NCBI GenBank assembly: GCA_030700065.1
Contig: JAUYKH010000009.1
Span: 1 to 32,956, forward strand
Length of the DNA stretch: 32,956 nucleotides
Reading direction: 5' to 3'
DNA from: a bacterium
GTDB lineage: Bacteria; Patescibacteriota; Doudnabacteria; UBA920; 2-01-FULL-46-14
Below the pieces are notes generated by a model, which did no database searches, was not told where the DNA came from, and saw only the letters and a list, made by a program, of their open reading frames with translations. Numbering within the stretch: the stretch's first letter is position 1; every line of letters starts with the position of its first letter. Both the position numbers and the translations under genes were made by a program. Positions 1-8,908 of the stretch are shown one piece after another.

Positions 1-78
1 AACCGCGTAAAACGCCGCGACCCCGAGCAAGCCCAAGACGACATGGGAGGCCAATAAAAATTTTAACAGCGTTGTCAT
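1..78 (-). CDS. N-terminal fragment of a membrane protein (partial, runs off window edge)
   Basis: Minus-strand ATG at 76-78 overlaps the stop of the next gene upstream; reads MTTLLKFLLASHVVLGLLGVAAFYAV, hydrophobic, open to the window edge. Confidence 0.5.
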   Translation of the reverse strand, partial: MTTLLKFLLASHVVLGLLGVAAFYAV

Positions 79-542
79 ACTTTTGCGTCCAACGACTTAC
101 GAATCAAATGCTCAAGGAACGCGACCGCGAGTATTGCCACCGCGTACCATGCGATGATCTCCAAATATCCGGCGTGCAAGCCACGCCACGTGCCCAAAAT
201 TAGGGCCGCGTACCAGGAAGTCAGGGAAACGGCACTACCGACCGCAATCGGCAGTCTGTGAACCTGCAACAGCAGCGCGTTTATCAGGATAATCAGGGTG
301 ATGGTCAGTTTTGCCCAGAGCCGCGGACTGTAAATATACTGCTCCTGCCCGGAAAACCGCAAAAGCAAAAGGTAGCCAAATCCCGATAACAGCAAAATAA
401 TCATCCCGACGCGCATAACAGTATAGGCAACCGATCCGTTTTTGTCCCCTTTCAGATAAAAAATTTCCGCGAATGTCGCGCCACCGACCCCAAGAACCGT
501 GCCGACGATGTGCGAGATCGTAACGAAAATTTCCCAAGTCAT
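75..542 (-). CDS. integral membrane protein, unknown function
   Basis: 155-aa ORF with about four hydrophobic segments; overlaps neighbours by a few nt, as in an operon. Confidence 0.75.
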   Translation of the reverse strand: MTWEIFVTISHIVGTVLGVGGATFAEIFYLKGDKNGSVAYTVMRVGMIILLLSGFGYLLLLRFSGQEQYIYSPRLWAKLTITLIILINALLLQVHRLPIAVGSAVSLTSWYAALILGTWRGLHAGYLEIIAWYAVAILAVAFLEHLIRKSLDAKV

Positions 543-1207
543 GTTATTTTCTTGTTAAGAATATGGCAGAGATTGCAGTGCTCACAGCCGCAATTTAGAA
601 TATGCGCCATGGTCGCCAGGCGCGTCCCCAAAATTTTTGCCACTTTTTTATCGCCTTCGGAAAGCTCCCGATTGCCACGAGTCACGTAAACCGCGCCATA
701 AGGGCTCCCGGCGTCAAAGTTCGGCCCTTCTCCCTGGATTGGATAAGGAATCCCGATTGGGATCATGCCGAGGTTGAGAAGCGGAATCATCATGGACAGC
801 AGGGTCATCTCTTCGCCGCCATGGGTCGAGCCGGCGGCGCAGAAAAGAGCCGCTGGTTTATTGACCAGCTTCCCTTTGAGCCACTCACCCGAAAGCTGGT
901 CCAGAAACTGCTTGAATTGCGAGGCAAAGCTGCCGAAATGGGTTGGCGAGCCAAAGGCCACGCCATCCGCGCTGATAAGGTCATCGGCAGTCGCAACCTC
1001 AAACTTCGCGGCAAGCTCGTCACGAGTTTTTTTGAGTTTCGGCTTGTCCGCAAAAAATTCGGGCGCGAGTATTTCCGGCACCCGCTTAACCGCGACTTCC
1101 GTGTCAGCCACTACTTTCGCGCCGCCCGCTATCGCTTCGGCGAGTTTGGCTGTTGTGCCCGTAAAACTATAGAAGAGGATCAGGATATTTATTGGTTTTT
1201 TCGTCAT
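539..1207 (-). CDS. flavodoxin-like / WrbA-type NAD(P)H:quinone oxidoreductase with a Cys-rich C-terminal tail
   Basis: ILILFYSFTGTTAKLAEAIAGGAK start, GSPTHFGSFASQFKQFLDQ and AALFCAAGSTHGGEE motifs of WrbA-like flavoproteins; tail CGCEHCNLC. Confidence 0.85.
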   Translation of the reverse strand: MTKKPINILILFYSFTGTTAKLAEAIAGGAKVVADTEVAVKRVPEILAPEFFADKPKLKKTRDELAAKFEVATADDLISADGVAFGSPTHFGSFASQFKQFLDQLSGEWLKGKLVNKPAALFCAAGSTHGGEEMTLLSMMIPLLNLGMIPIGIPYPIQGEGPNFDAGSPYGAVYVTRGNRELSEGDKKVAKILGTRLATMAHILNCGCEHCNLCHILNKKIT

Positions 1208-1209
1208 TT

Positions 1210-1371
1210 TTATTTCTTAATCTGCCGCCACAGCCAAATGATCAGCATTATCCCCACGACTGACCAGATGAGCCATATAAGCGACATCCCCAAATAATGC
1301 CAAACACCCCAGCCGTAAGCGCCATTCATCATCCCGTCCCAACCCGAATAAAGCAAGTTGTTTCCCATCAT
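1210..1371 (-). CDS. 53-aa small membrane protein (not in the supplied ORF track)
   Basis: Translates to MMGNNLLYSGWDGMMNGAYGWGVWHYLGMSLIWLIWSVVGIMLIIWLWRQIKK*; fits exactly between csoR stop (1389) and the flavodoxin start (1207). Confidence 0.7.
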   Translation of the reverse strand: MMGNNLLYSGWDGMMNGAYGWGVWHYLGMSLIWLIWSVVGIMLIIWLWRQIKK

Positions 1372-1388
1372 AAAAATTTCACCCCTTC

Positions 1389-1664
1389 CTATTTCTTTCT
1401 GGATAATTTATAAATTGCCAGATACTCTTTGAGGGCGCGGCCTTTTTGCCCGGATTTGACCTGCTCCAGAACATGCGTTGACAAGTGATTTTCCAAAACC
1501 ACATCCTCCACCCCCGACAGAGCCTGTTTGATCGCCAAAGATTGATTTATGATGTCCAGGCAGTACTTGTCATCCTGAACCATCTTTTGCAAGCCCCGAA
1601 CCTGCCCTTCGAGAATCCGGAGTCGCCTCAAAGCCCTTTGTTTGATTTCCTTTCTCATACTCAT
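1389..1664 (-). CDS. csoR: CsoR/DUF156-family metal-sensing repressor
   Basis: RLRILEGQVRGLQKMVQDDKYCLDIINQ...ENHLSTHVLEQV; C-x24-H-x3-H spacing equals the C-H-C/H ligand set of CsoR proteins. Start placed at MSMRKE, since the longer ORF runs through the promoter. Confidence 0.88.
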   Translation of the reverse strand: MSMRKEIKQRALRRLRILEGQVRGLQKMVQDDKYCLDIINQSLAIKQALSGVEDVVLENHLSTHVLEQVKSGQKGRALKEYLAIYKLSRKK

Positions 1665-1693
1665 ATTATACCCCCTGGGGGTATTTTTGTCAA
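1665..1693 (-). promoter_or_regulatory. sigma70-type promoter with an embedded CsoR-type operator
   Basis: Minus strand TTGACA (1693-1688), 17-nt spacer, TATAAT (1670-1665); palindrome ATACCCCCAGGGGGTAT fills the spacer and overlaps the -10. Confidence 0.85.
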
Positions 1694-1763
1694 CCCCGTT
1701 AGAAATAAGCCGCCCCAGGCGGTTGCCGCCGTGCCTTTTGGCAGGGCGGATTTCTAACGGGGT
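1693..1763. repeat. long imperfect inverted repeat, probable terminator/repeat element
   Basis: ACCCCGTTAGAAAT (1693-1706) pairs perfectly with ATTTCTAACGGGGT (1750-1763); inner CCGCCC/GGGCGG continues the stem. Confidence 0.75.
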
Positions 1764-1769
1764 CAAGGC

Positions 1770-2138
1770 CTAACAGCAGTTTTTCAGCTTTTCTTCCAGT
1801 TGCTTTGTCTTTTCATAATGGGGGGATTTGGCTCGGGGGGCGACAAAGAACACATAACCGGCCACGGTCAGCAGAACCAACTCAATCCCGAACACTGTCC
1901 ACGAGAGATGACTTAAAAACCAATAGGCCAGCCCGAAACCAATGAGGAGTGTGAGGGGACGGACGGTTCCACGGGTTTGATACGAAATCCCAACGACGGT
2001 TCCGCCCATGAGAAGCGCAATGATCGGCTGGAATTCGGCAAATTCCAGAAAGCCCGTAAGTACCCCGAAACTCAACAGAATCCAGGAACCGCTCGTACCG
2101 AAGCAAATCGGACAAATTTTAATTTTAGATTTGGTCAT
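1770..2138 (-). CDS. small four-TM-like membrane protein with CPIC and terminal CC motifs
   Basis: 122 aa, begins MTKSKIKICPICFG, ends KLKNCC; hydrophobic middle. Confidence 0.7.
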   Translation of the reverse strand: MTKSKIKICPICFGTSGSWILLSFGVLTGFLEFAEFQPIIALLMGGTVVGISYQTRGTVRPLTLLIGFGLAYWFLSHLSWTVFGIELVLLTVAGYVFFVAPRAKSPHYEKTKQLEEKLKNCC

Positions 2139-2144
2139 TTTGAG

Positions 2145-2939
2145 TTAGAAGAAGAAGATAATTATTCCCAAAATAATCATGGCCACTCCCCCGCCGATCT
2201 TCATCAGCCGCCGTTCTCTCCGCTGCCAGGATTTTACTTTTTCGACGAGCTGGACGTTCGTAGACAGAAACAGGATTAGCACCAGGGGCAGGATGAATAT
2301 CAAATTGTACAGCAGAAGGTAGACTAATCCGCGCATATACGTGCCGGAATCGTGCAGAAGTCCCAAAACCATCAGATACGGCCCGCCGGTGCACGGAAAC
2401 TCACAGAGCCCCACCAAGCCGCCTAAGGCAAACGCCGCGGGCAGAGAACTTTTTTCCATCAGTTCGGCCATTTTGTGATGCGCAAAGTTTGGTAGGCGCA
2501 ATTTGATCGGAAACCGCGGAAAAAATTCATTGATTAGACTGATGACCCCAAGAGTGACGAGAAGCACGGCTCCCACGTTGGCCATAAAATGCGGGGCGTT
2601 GAACAAATGCAGGACTTGCAGAATTCCCAAACCGATCAGAACATAGACTACGAACAATCCGGCGATGTAAAAGCCGCCGATGAGAAGCACTTTTGAGTGC
2701 TGCTGTCCGAGACTGAAGAGAAACGCAATGGTCAGCAAAAGAATTGAAAAAGCGCACGGATTGATGCTGTCTAGGAGCGCCGCCACCGCCACCAGCGGCA
2801 AAAGCCATTGCCCGCCCCGGCTTGCTTGCCAGAGATATTCTGCGCCCCCTTCGCTAAACCTGAAAAGCAGAATAACCCCCAGAAAGACCGCGGCGATGGC
2901 GACCCAAATTTTGATTTTTGTATTTTTAATTTCCATCAC
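2145..2939 (-). CDS. CcdA/DsbD-type thiol-disulfide transmembrane protein
   Basis: LLDSINPCAFSILLLTIAFLFSLG and CEFPCTGGPY: the paired conserved Cys regions of the CcdA family; multiple TM segments. Confidence 0.85.
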   Translation of the reverse strand: MMEIKNTKIKIWVAIAAVFLGVILLFRFSEGGAEYLWQASRGGQWLLPLVAVAALLDSINPCAFSILLLTIAFLFSLGQQHSKVLLIGGFYIAGLFVVYVLIGLGILQVLHLFNAPHFMANVGAVLLVTLGVISLINEFFPRFPIKLRLPNFAHHKMAELMEKSSLPAAFALGGLVGLCEFPCTGGPYLMVLGLLHDSGTYMRGLVYLLLYNLIFILPLVLILFLSTNVQLVEKVKSWQRRERRLMKIGGGVAMIILGIIIFFF

Positions 2940-3433
2940 GGGATTACCTCCGCCGAGAAGTGCATTTCCAGCACCCCGTCGTCGCTCTCGAGTATGACAC
3001 TGCGTTCGATCGGCCCCACGCCGGCCGGCCCGTGCGCCGATGGATCAAATATCGCTTCGACAACTGCCTCCTCGCCGCCCGCCAAGACTTCTTTAAGTTT
3101 TGGGACCGTGCCATGTCCGGGCATGCTGAAAGGCCCGCGCCTAACGCCGCTGCTGCTGCGGAAAAAGGCCTCGGTGCACATGCAGGAAGTGGAAAGCGTA
3201 TCCAGCGAAATCGTTTTTCCCGAAATATTTTTTATTTTGAATTCATGACTGACTCGACCTTCGGCCATGGACACCCGACCGAAATTATAATGCTGCTCAC
3301 TGGTAGTGAGCGTGGCTGAAGGATTGGATCTGCTCTCCAGGGAATTTCCTCCCCTGGCCAGCAACACCACGCCACCCACCAGGATGCCAGCAACGGCAAG
3401 TCCGAAGATGATATTTTTTGATTGGTTGTGCAT
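2936..3433 (-). CDS. DUF1573-type exported protein
   Basis: N-terminal TM/signal then HYNFGRVSMAEGRVSHEFKIKNISGKTISLDTLSTSCMCTEA, typical of DUF1573; start at MHNQSKN. Confidence 0.75.
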   Translation of the reverse strand: MHNQSKNIIFGLAVAGILVGGVVLLARGGNSLESRSNPSATLTTSEQHYNFGRVSMAEGRVSHEFKIKNISGKTISLDTLSTSCMCTEAFFRSSSGVRRGPFSMPGHGTVPKLKEVLAGGEEAVVEAIFDPSAHGPAGVGPIERSVILESDDGVLEMHFSAEVIP

Positions 3434-3500
3434 AAATTTGAAAATTAAACATAATAAAACCGGCCCCAAAAAAGTTTCTTGTCCTTCTGACAAAAGAAAC

Positions 3501-3896
3501 CTAGATTATGGAAACGGTATCGCCGCGCTTCTCGTGAAGCTTAAGCCAACTAATGAACTCTTCTCTTAAAGGGCAGGCGTCAGCCGTTGCAAAAAAATAT
3601 TGTCTAAAATAGGCGGAATGATTTGGGTCCGCGCGCTTCACTGCCCATACGACAAAGGCGATCACCAGAAAGACAATCGCCAAAAGATAAGCCGCGGAAA
3701 AGGTTTTGAATATGTTCAAATGAAAGACTGCAAAAATAGTAGCCGTTTCACCGTTCGGACACGCCGCTCGGCTGGCCAGATTCGCCAGGCATCCGCCGTG
3801 ATCACCGGCTCCGTGCCGGCTGCCCATAAACGCCGCGCCCAATCCGGCTACGGCCAAAACACTCCCAATTAAGATAAAGGCCAAAAGAAACTTCAT
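3501..3896 (-). CDS. membrane protein with conserved-looking cysteines, unknown function
   Basis: 131 aa; MKFLLAFILIGSVLAVAGLG signal/TM, GGCLANLASRAACPNGE loop, second TM. Confidence 0.65.
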   Translation of the reverse strand: MKFLLAFILIGSVLAVAGLGAAFMGSRHGAGDHGGCLANLASRAACPNGETATIFAVFHLNIFKTFSAAYLLAIVFLVIAFVVWAVKRADPNHSAYFRQYFFATADACPLREEFISWLKLHEKRGDTVSII

Positions 3897-3967
3897 GCCT
3901 TAACCATACTGTTACTGCTGGTTTGTGTCAATCTGAATTCAATCACCGCGAAGCGATCAAAACAATT

Positions 3968-4411
3968 TTATTCTTTGCTTCTCTTCAAGCCGTCCAACTT
4001 CCGGGAGATTTCCCGGACCTCGTTCTTTATGTCGGCTATCGCCTGGGCTTCGGTCTTCACTTCTTTCTCGGTTTTTTCGGAGAGTTTCTTTTCCCCTCCC
4101 AGGCCGGTGATAATCATTTCATTGCCAATAAAATCCGAGACGAACAGCCCGGTCAAAAGTAGCAACACTGTTCCGATCAGAAAGGAAACCGGCCCATCCC
4201 ACCAAACCGCGTTGGAGAGATTGATACTCAACTGATCGTAATTTGTCGAATTGCTCAGCATCATGAAATAATCGGCCGTGTGCCAAACTCCCCGCCAGAA
4301 CAGCACGATGCCGACACCGCCGATAAACGCGTAGATTATCGGGTAGTGGCTTAGGCTGCCCCGGATCCTATCCTCCAGTTTATCAAAAAATCTGTAGATA
4401 AACTTGAACAT
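3968..4411 (-). CDS. membrane protein, unknown function
   Basis: 147-aa ORF with TM segments followed by a charged helical tail. Confidence 0.65.
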   Translation of the reverse strand: MFKFIYRFFDKLEDRIRGSLSHYPIIYAFIGGVGIVLFWRGVWHTADYFMMLSNSTNYDQLSINLSNAVWWDGPVSFLIGTVLLLLTGLFVSDFIGNEMIITGLGGEKKLSEKTEKEVKTEAQAIADIKNEVREISRKLDGLKRSKE

Positions 4412-4486
4412 TTTAAAATATATTCATTTTTTGGATTTCCTCGCCATTTGAGTATTTAAATACTGATATATATCATGATATCACAA

Positions 4487-4510
4487 AACGCCTTCGCGGC
4501 GATTTTATTT
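4487..4510 (-). terminator. probable rho-independent terminator of the efflux operon
   Basis: Minus strand CGCCGCGAAGGCGTTTTG downstream of the 4612 stop. Confidence 0.5.
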
Positions 4511-4611
4511 TTGATGGCTCCGGTTAATAGATGCGTTTAGAGAGATTTCTAGTCAAATTGTAGATGGTTTTATAATCGTAAATCAAGTCTAGCCATAATA
4601 GTGCGCTCATT

Positions 4612-5076
4612 TTATCGGATTTGGATATTCTGTGCTGACATACTTCCGTCGCTATTGGTAGCGCCGTTCACCGAAACATTTTTACCGACTTCAAGATCAT
4701 TCAGTGTGCCACTGGCTGATTTTGCGACTTCGGTAGAATCGGAGAAGAAAACAATTTTCGAGCCCCCATCCGCAAGTTTGATGGTTATTGATTTGTCGTC
4801 TTTGGAGATGATTTCTCCGGCAACGAATCCGCTACCGCCTCTCTGACCCCCCTGACCTCCAGAACCGCCGAAAATAACACGTCCGCCCGCGTTCACTCCG
4901 AGTTCCTGCAACCTCTGTTGCCTTTCTTCGGGTGACAGATTTTGCAGATTCTGGAAATCCGCTTGTGAAGCGCGACCCCGAGGACTTTTACTTTCGGCAT
5001 ATTTCATGCCGCCAAAGAAAGCTCCTCCACCGACCACCACTGCTGTTGCGATAACGATTGCGATTAATTTATTCAT
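4612..5076 (-). CDS. DUF5666-like exported protein
   Basis: Signal anchor, Gly-rich linker, GEIISKDDKSITIKLADGGSKIVFFSDSTEV...LEVGKNVSVNGATNSDGSMSAQNIQIR. Confidence 0.7.
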   Translation of the reverse strand: MNKLIAIVIATAVVVGGGAFFGGMKYAESKSPRGRASQADFQNLQNLSPEERQQRLQELGVNAGGRVIFGGSGGQGGQRGGSGFVAGEIISKDDKSITIKLADGGSKIVFFSDSTEVAKSASGTLNDLEVGKNVSVNGATNSDGSMSAQNIQIR

Positions 5077-5130
5077 ACGACTTTTAATTTGGTTATTATT
5101 AAGATCGTTCGACCAAAACGACCCATTTTA

Positions 5131-6348
5131 TTATTCATATCTTAACGCTTCAATGGGATTAAGTGATGCCGCTCGTCTTGCCGGGTAATAACCAAAGATA
5201 ATTCCGATTGCGGCTGATACACCAAAGGCCAGGAGTATCGTAGAAAAGGAGACACTCGTTGCTATCCCAGCAAAACTGGAAACAAGAATCGATAAAATCC
5301 ATCCGAGAGCAACGCCGATCCCTCCGCCAAGAAAGGTAAGCATGACTGCTTCGGCAAGAAACTGCATGGAAATATCTTTTTTCTTCGCGCCGATGGATTT
5401 GCGAAGCCCGATCTCCCGCGTTCGTTCGGTAACGGTGGTTAGCATCATATTCATAATCCCGATACCGCCCACGATCAAAGAGATACCGGCGACCGCTGCA
5501 AGAAAAATAGTGAAAGTATCCGTGACTTGCGTGAGCGTCCCCAATATATCCGCCTGCGAGATGATTGAAAAATCGGGATTCATCGGGTCAACGCGATGCA
5601 ATTGAGCAAGCAAGAAAGTCGCTTCTTCTTGAACGATGGGCATAAGATTTTTTTCGTAAACACTTATGGCAATAGTGGAGAGGTGCTCACCGCCGGCAAG
5701 GATTTTTTGCATGGTAGTTAAAGGAACAAAGAGTGTGTCGTCTGGATTAAAAAATCCCGCGCTACCTTTGGTTTGGGTCACGCCGATAACTTTAAAATTG
5801 AGCCGATTAATGCGGATGGTTTTGCCGACGGGATCATTGCCTTCCCCAAAAAGGTCTTGCGCTACTGTGGGACCAAGCACCGCGACTCTTGCAACGCTTC
5901 TGATGTTTGCGTCCGTGATAAAAGAACCGTCGGCCAAACCAATGTTGCGCGCCTGCTCATAATCCGGAAGAATTCCGATAACCGTAGTATTGGTGTTATT
6001 TCCTGAATAAACGACCTGAAAACGGCTTTGGCGTTCGGGCGAAATATATGCGACTCCAGAGATTTGCCGCAAAGCTTCAGCGTCGCTTGTAACAAGCGTC
6101 TGCCCCGTCCCTCTTCCTGAAGAGACGATGCCGCTACCCGGCTGGATAGTCCCGGGCATAACCGTTAAAAGATTTGAGCCGAGGCCCTCGATGCTCGCTG
6201 TAATCGTCCCCGATGCGCCCTGTCCAATGGAAACCATGGCGATAACCGAACCGATGCCGATGACAATGCCAAGAATCGTGAGGCCAGACCTCGCTTTGTT
6301 CGCCGAAAGGGCGGTGTATGTTTCTTGTAGAATATCTTGAACTTTCAT
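5131..6348 (-). CDS. MacB-like ABC transporter permease
   Basis: ARSGLTILGIVIGIGSVIAMVSIGQGA, TERTREIGLRKSIGAKKKDI, C-terminal PARRAASLNPIEALRYE: FtsX/MacB family hallmarks. Confidence 0.93.
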   Translation of the reverse strand: MKVQDILQETYTALSANKARSGLTILGIVIGIGSVIAMVSIGQGASGTITASIEGLGSNLLTVMPGTIQPGSGIVSSGRGTGQTLVTSDAEALRQISGVAYISPERQSRFQVVYSGNNTNTTVIGILPDYEQARNIGLADGSFITDANIRSVARVAVLGPTVAQDLFGEGNDPVGKTIRINRLNFKVIGVTQTKGSAGFFNPDDTLFVPLTTMQKILAGGEHLSTIAISVYEKNLMPIVQEEATFLLAQLHRVDPMNPDFSIISQADILGTLTQVTDTFTIFLAAVAGISLIVGGIGIMNMMLTTVTERTREIGLRKSIGAKKKDISMQFLAEAVMLTFLGGGIGVALGWILSILVSSFAGIATSVSFSTILLAFGVSAAIGIIFGYYPARRAASLNPIEALRYE

Positions 6349-7067
6349 TTTGCGTTGTGATTATGATTATTGATGACGCGTCGATTTTTTACTTTACCAT
6401 CTTCCACGATGTCCCCATCGCGGATACGAATGACGCGTTCGGCGTGTTCAGCGACATACGGCTCGTGGGTGATCAAAACAATCGTTCGGCCTTGTTCTTG
6501 GTGAAGCCGCTGAAAAGTCTCTAGCACCATTTCGCCCGTCTTTGTGTCCAAGTTTCCTGTCGGCTCGTCAGCAAGAATCAGCGTCGGGTTGTTGACGAGG
6601 GCACGGGCAATGGCGACTCGTTGCATCATTCCTCCGGAAAGTTGGTTCGAATAATGATTCCAAAAATTTTCCGGAAATGCCGATCCTTGCAAGGCCTCTT
6701 TTGCCCGATTTTCTCTTTCTTCTTTTGAGACGCCGGCATAGACCAAGGGAAGCATTACATTACGAAGCACGGTTGCGCGGGGGAGAAGATTATATGCTTG
6801 AAACACAAAACCGATTTTTTGCACACGGATATCGGCCAGTTCGTCATCGGTGAGTTTCGACACATCTTTATCGTCAAGAAGGTATTCTCCGCTTGTTGGC
6901 GTATCCAAACATCCGATGATATGCATCAGCGTTGATTTGCCCGAACCAGAAGGCCCCATAATGGCCACGAATTCTCCTTTATTAATGATAAATGAGACGT
7001 CTTTTAACGCCTCCGTCTCTATCTCCCCACTTTTGTATGTTTTGCTGATACGTTTGCATTCAATCAT
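6345..7067 (-). CDS. MacB/LolD-type ABC transporter ATP-binding protein
   Basis: Walker [10 protein letters not shown], signature [15 protein letters not shown], Walker [13 protein letters not shown]. Confidence 0.95.
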   Translation of the reverse strand: MIECKRISKTYKSGEIETEALKDVSFIINKGEFVAIMGPSGSGKSTLMHIIGCLDTPTSGEYLLDDKDVSKLTDDELADIRVQKIGFVFQAYNLLPRATVLRNVMLPLVYAGVSKEERENRAKEALQGSAFPENFWNHYSNQLSGGMMQRVAIARALVNNPTLILADEPTGNLDTKTGEMVLETFQRLHQEQGRTIVLITHEPYVAEHAERVIRIRDGDIVEDGKVKNRRVINNHNHNAK

Positions 7068-7072
7068 AGTAG

Positions 7073-8902
7073 TTAACGGCCAAATCCGCCTCCGCTGCGG
7101 GAACCGCCACCGCCAGAAAGGCCGGGAATACGCAAACCTCCTTGCTGAGATTGAGTTTGCGTTTGTGTTGTGTTGGGCTGGATAGTTCTGGTAACGACTA
7201 TTTCGCCCTCTTGAAGTCCGCTCCTAACCTCGGTGAATTCGTCATTAGAAAAACCAATCTCTACCGCCCTGCGGCTCGGCGGACTTTCCAGCACAACGCC
7301 CGCCGCGCTGTTTGCGTTCCCCGTATTCGCGCCAGCGACAGCCGAACCTTCCGGAATTTCGACATAATTGGTCTGGGCCTCCTGCTTCAACGCGGAATTA
7401 GGGACAAGCAGCACGTCGGGTCTGGCCTCGATGACAATGGCGGCGGAGACGCTCATGCCCGGCTTGACCCGTTCCTCCTGCGTATCAAACACGATCTTCA
7501 CGACATAAGTGACGACTCCCTGCGAAACTGTCCCAACGGCGTCAATCTCTGCGACAGAACCAGTTATCGTAAGATCAGGAATCGCGTCAAAAGCAAGCGT
7601 GGCTTTCTGGCCGGCCTTGATTTTGGCGACATCAACTTCGTTGAGCGCCACCTCGGCTATCTTTTGTTCGGTTATCAGCGTAGCGACGGCGGTGCCTGCC
7701 GACGCGGAATCTCCCTTTTTGGCATTCACTTTGGCGATAACTCCGCCAAATGGCGCGCGGACATAGTGATCAGAGAGAGCCTGTCTTGCGGTGACGAGCG
7801 CGTCCTCTCTTTGTTGGATGGTTATTTTCTTGGCGCGAATATCAAGATCGTCCGGCCCTTCTTTTGTTTTTGCGAGAGACAGCTCGCGTTCTTTGATAGT
7901 AGTGTCCGCGTCTACGACAGCTTCCCGCGAATCTTTAAGAGAGCGTTGTATGGAAAGCAAGCTCACCACTATACTATTGGTCTTGCCGGTGTATGAGCTG
8001 ATGTTGGACTGGTGGGTCGAGACGGTTGAGGGGATAGTGAGATGACGCAACTCCATCGCATCTTGAACAAAATCAATATAGTTATCCGTTGTCTTAATCG
8101 CATCTGCAATAAGTTGGCCTGTGTTGTATGTTTCTGATATCAGGGCCTCAACGACTTCTTTATCAGAACTTCGTGAGGCGGCCTTGTAAGAGTCAAAATT
8201 CGCAGTATAGGCGATACGCGCTTTGTTGTACGCGGTATAAACATCATCTCGATACCTAATAGCTTTATCGCGTTGTTCGATAGGAGTTTGATTCACATAC
8301 CAAGTGATATTGTCTCCGAACACAGAACGAGGATCGATTGTATTGGCAAATAACAAATTTTCTAATCCGGCCATAATGCCGGGGAGATCAAGAAACGCGC
8401 TTGAAACGGAATTGAAGCCGTCCTCGTATGCTTTTTTGATGTTATCCTCCGCTTTTTGCTTTGACTTCTTGGCTTGATCCAGAGAATTTTCGGCCTGAAG
8501 CAGGGTGAGTTCATCGAGCGGCTTAAGCATTTTGTCCAGCTCCAATTTAGAGGTTTCAAGTGCGGTTTCGGCATCGCGTACAGCTCGTTCGGCATCACGC
8601 GAATCAATAGCTGCCAAAATCGCGCCAGCACCGACCTCTTGTCCTAACTTTGCGTACACGGCGGTTATTTCTCCGCTTGCTTTTGGTTTGACATCAACTT
8701 GGTTGGAAGCCGACACTTGGCCGCTTCCAGAAATGGAGACGATAAGAGTGCCCTTTTGAACTTGCGCGGTGGCGTAGCGAATTGCGCCATCGTTGCTGAA
8801 TATCTTTCCGTAACCGAAATAACCAATGCCGACAATTAAAATTAGGGCGATACCTGCGGTAAATTTACGCTTTATCAATTGTGCGAATAGTTTTGAAATC
8901 AT
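7073..8902 (-). CDS. MacA/HlyD-type periplasmic adaptor (membrane fusion protein)
   Basis: VSGSGQVSASNQVDVKPKASGEITAVYAKLGQEVGAGAILAAIDSRD lipoyl half-motif, long coiled coil, APFGGVIAKVNAKKGDSASAGT second half; just upstream of the ABC genes. Confidence 0.92.
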   Translation of the reverse strand: MISKLFAQLIKRKFTAGIALILIVGIGYFGYGKIFSNDGAIRYATAQVQKGTLIVSISGSGQVSASNQVDVKPKASGEITAVYAKLGQEVGAGAILAAIDSRDAERAVRDAETALETSKLELDKMLKPLDELTLLQAENSLDQAKKSKQKAEDNIKKAYEDGFNSVSSAFLDLPGIMAGLENLLFANTIDPRSVFGDNITWYVNQTPIEQRDKAIRYRDDVYTAYNKARIAYTANFDSYKAASRSSDKEVVEALISETYNTGQLIADAIKTTDNYIDFVQDAMELRHLTIPSTVSTHQSNISSYTGKTNSIVVSLLSIQRSLKDSREAVVDADTTIKERELSLAKTKEGPDDLDIRAKKITIQQREDALVTARQALSDHYVRAPFGGVIAKVNAKKGDSASAGTAVATLITEQKIAEVALNEVDVAKIKAGQKATLAFDAIPDLTITGSVAEIDAVGTVSQGVVTYVVKIVFDTQEERVKPGMSVSAAIVIEARPDVLLVPNSALKQEAQTNYVEIPEGSAVAGANTGNANSAAGVVLESPPSRRAVEIGFSNDEFTEVRSGLQEGEIVVTRTIQPNTTQTQTQSQQGGLRIPGLSGGGGSRSGGGFGR

Positions 8903-8908
8903 AGTGAG

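Noticed and set aside
602-1297. 231-aa plus-strand ORF
   Set aside because: Antisense to the WrbA-like gene; composition is a shadow of the real reading frame.
1665-1766. N-terminal 34 residues of the listed csoR ORF
   Set aside because: They translate the promoter, operator and inverted repeat rather than protein sequence.
3930-3965. Possible hairpin near ACCGCGAAGCGAT
   Set aside because: Stem too short and irregular to call a terminator.
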